64,000 nt of DNA from Tunturibacter empetritectus (GTDB taxonomy: Bacteria > Acidobacteriota > Terriglobia > Terriglobales > Acidobacteriaceae), in assembly GCF_040358985.1 (NCBI RefSeq), contig NZ_CP132932.1:620001-684000 (forward strand). Direction: 5' to 3'. The notes under the pieces are model-generated. The model was not told the origin of the DNA and did no database searches. It was given only the letters and a program-made list of their open reading frames with translations. A program made the translations under genes and the position numbers. Shown here piece after piece: positions 63,341 to 64,000 of the stretch (positions are counted from its first letter, which is position 1; each line of letters begins with the position of its first letter).

Positions 63341-63984
63341 GCCACCACTGTTGCGTTATTTAGTGATTGCTCGGGAAGCACAGCCAGCACGGTCGAGCCG
63401 CCCTTCACTCGAGCTCCCGTCTTTACCTTCAGATTCGCAGCAGCAGGCATCAGCACATCAACGCGCGATCCAAATTTAATAAGTCCGATTCTCTGTCCCC
63501 GCTCCACCCGGTCGCCGACCTTCAGATTGCAAACGATGCGTCGCGCCAACAGCCCTGCAATCTGTTTGAAACTGACCTCGTATCCACCAGCATCGATTGT
63601 GATCAGAGTCTGCTCATTGTTCAGCACCGACTCGGGCTTCATCGCATTCATAAATTCGCCCTTGCGAAACTCGCAGACCTTCACGACTCCGCCGACCGGC
63701 GACCGGTTCACATGCACATCAAAGACATTCAGAAAGATGCTGAGCCGTAACCGGCTCCCGCTAATCGTCTCAATCCACTCCGCTTCTGTCACGACGCCGT
63801 CGCCAGGAGACACAATCTGGCCTGGAGCCTGCGGAATTGTCCGGTTAGGATCTCGAAAAAACCACAAAAAGAAGATCGCCAGCACCACCGGTAGCGCCAC
63901 TAGCGCAATCGGCATATTCAGATACCAGAGCGCCGCCGCCACAACCCCAAGCCCTAAGGCATAGAAAAAACCGTCTCGAACCAT
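63337..63984 (-). CDS. psd: Phosphatidylserine decarboxylase proenzyme (short type)
   Basis: A 215-residue pyruvoyl enzyme converting phosphatidylserine to phosphatidylethanolamine. Two N-terminal hydrophobic stretches (about residues 5-45) anchor it; FRDPNRTIP, IVSPGDGVV, FLNVFDVHVNRSPV and GQRIGLIKFGSRVD are the usual blocks. Self-cleavage should occur at Gly-Ser in VKGGSTVLA near residue 197, the serine becoming the pyruvoyl group. It is the short, archaetidylserine-decarboxylase-like form. pssA overlaps its end. The start lies 16 bases from the window edge, so its promoter is outside. Confidence 0.94.
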   Translation of the reverse strand: MVRDGFFYALGLGVVAAALWYLNMPIALVALPVVLAIFFLWFFRDPNRTIPQAPGQIVSPGDGVVTEAEWIETISGSRLRLSIFLNVFDVHVNRSPVGGVVKVCEFRKGEFMNAMKPESVLNNEQTLITIDAGGYEVSFKQIAGLLARRIVCNLKVGDRVERGQRIGLIKFGSRVDVLMPAAANLKVKTGARVKGGSTVLAVLPEQSLNNATVVA

Positions 63985-64000
63985 AAGTGACTCGATTATA

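Overview
The window looks like a chromosomal piece from an Acidobacteriota genome, most likely family Acidobacteriaceae (Granulicella/Edaphobacter/Terriglobus type). The basis is the high GC of most genes, several very large outer-membrane receptors with an N-terminal carboxypeptidase-regulatory-like domain, a CRTAC1/UnbV protein, CocE/NonD and M14 exported hydrolases, and many short palindromic repeats between genes. The genus is inferred; no rRNA gene is present.

Layout. 1-6.1 kb: a TetR regulator divergent from a short-chain dehydrogenase, then exported CocE-type and M14-type hydrolases and a small membrane protein. 6.2-13.1 kb: O-methyltransferase, IspF-IspD-GNAT on the minus strand, a small exported protein, tilS and ftsH. 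13.1-19.5 kb: DUF4260 protein, lptE-holA, an AT-rich foreign-looking gene, a Tat-type DsrE protein, sseA and an Fpg/Nei glycosylase. 19.5-28.2 kb: AI-2E transporter, tex, polA, queA and a DUF374 acyltransferase. 28.4-39.4 kb: porin, HTH protein, VOC protein, ABC-2 exporter, DUF1059 protein, MFS transporter, recG, a lone receiver domain and a PhzF protein. 39.7-45.2 kb: 1-Cys peroxiredoxin, tRNA-Cys, a decayed AT-rich stretch with a frameshifted membrane glycosyltransferase-like gene, a DUF1348 protein, a flavin disulfide reductase and an HTH-TOBE regulator. 45.4-56.7 kb: an intact TonB-dependent receptor (+) facing a minus-strand run of a broken TonB-dependent receptor, CRTAC1 protein, pentaheme cytochrome with TPRs, a small exported protein and a TPR protein. 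57-59.3 kb: a metal module (RcnR-like regulator divergent from small ORF, Nramp-like transporter, small membrane protein). 60.2-64 kb: tRNA-Leu, ROK kinase, Asd-like protein, pssA and psd.

The most unusual layer is the repeats. At least four families recur: (R1) a hairpin element with GGGTGCCCCAT whose stem bases covary between copies; (R2) GTCATCC...GGATCC-type small palindromes; (R3) elements beginning AAATAAAGTT and carrying ACCACGT motifs; (E) about 180-195 bp elements with 12-bp terminal inverted repeats. R1 and R2 copies lie in frame inside recG, adding two insertions to the protein, and an R3 copy reaches the start of queA. Other items worth a look are the metal module with a non-canonical Nramp site and the exported cytochrome/TPR/CRTAC1 cluster.
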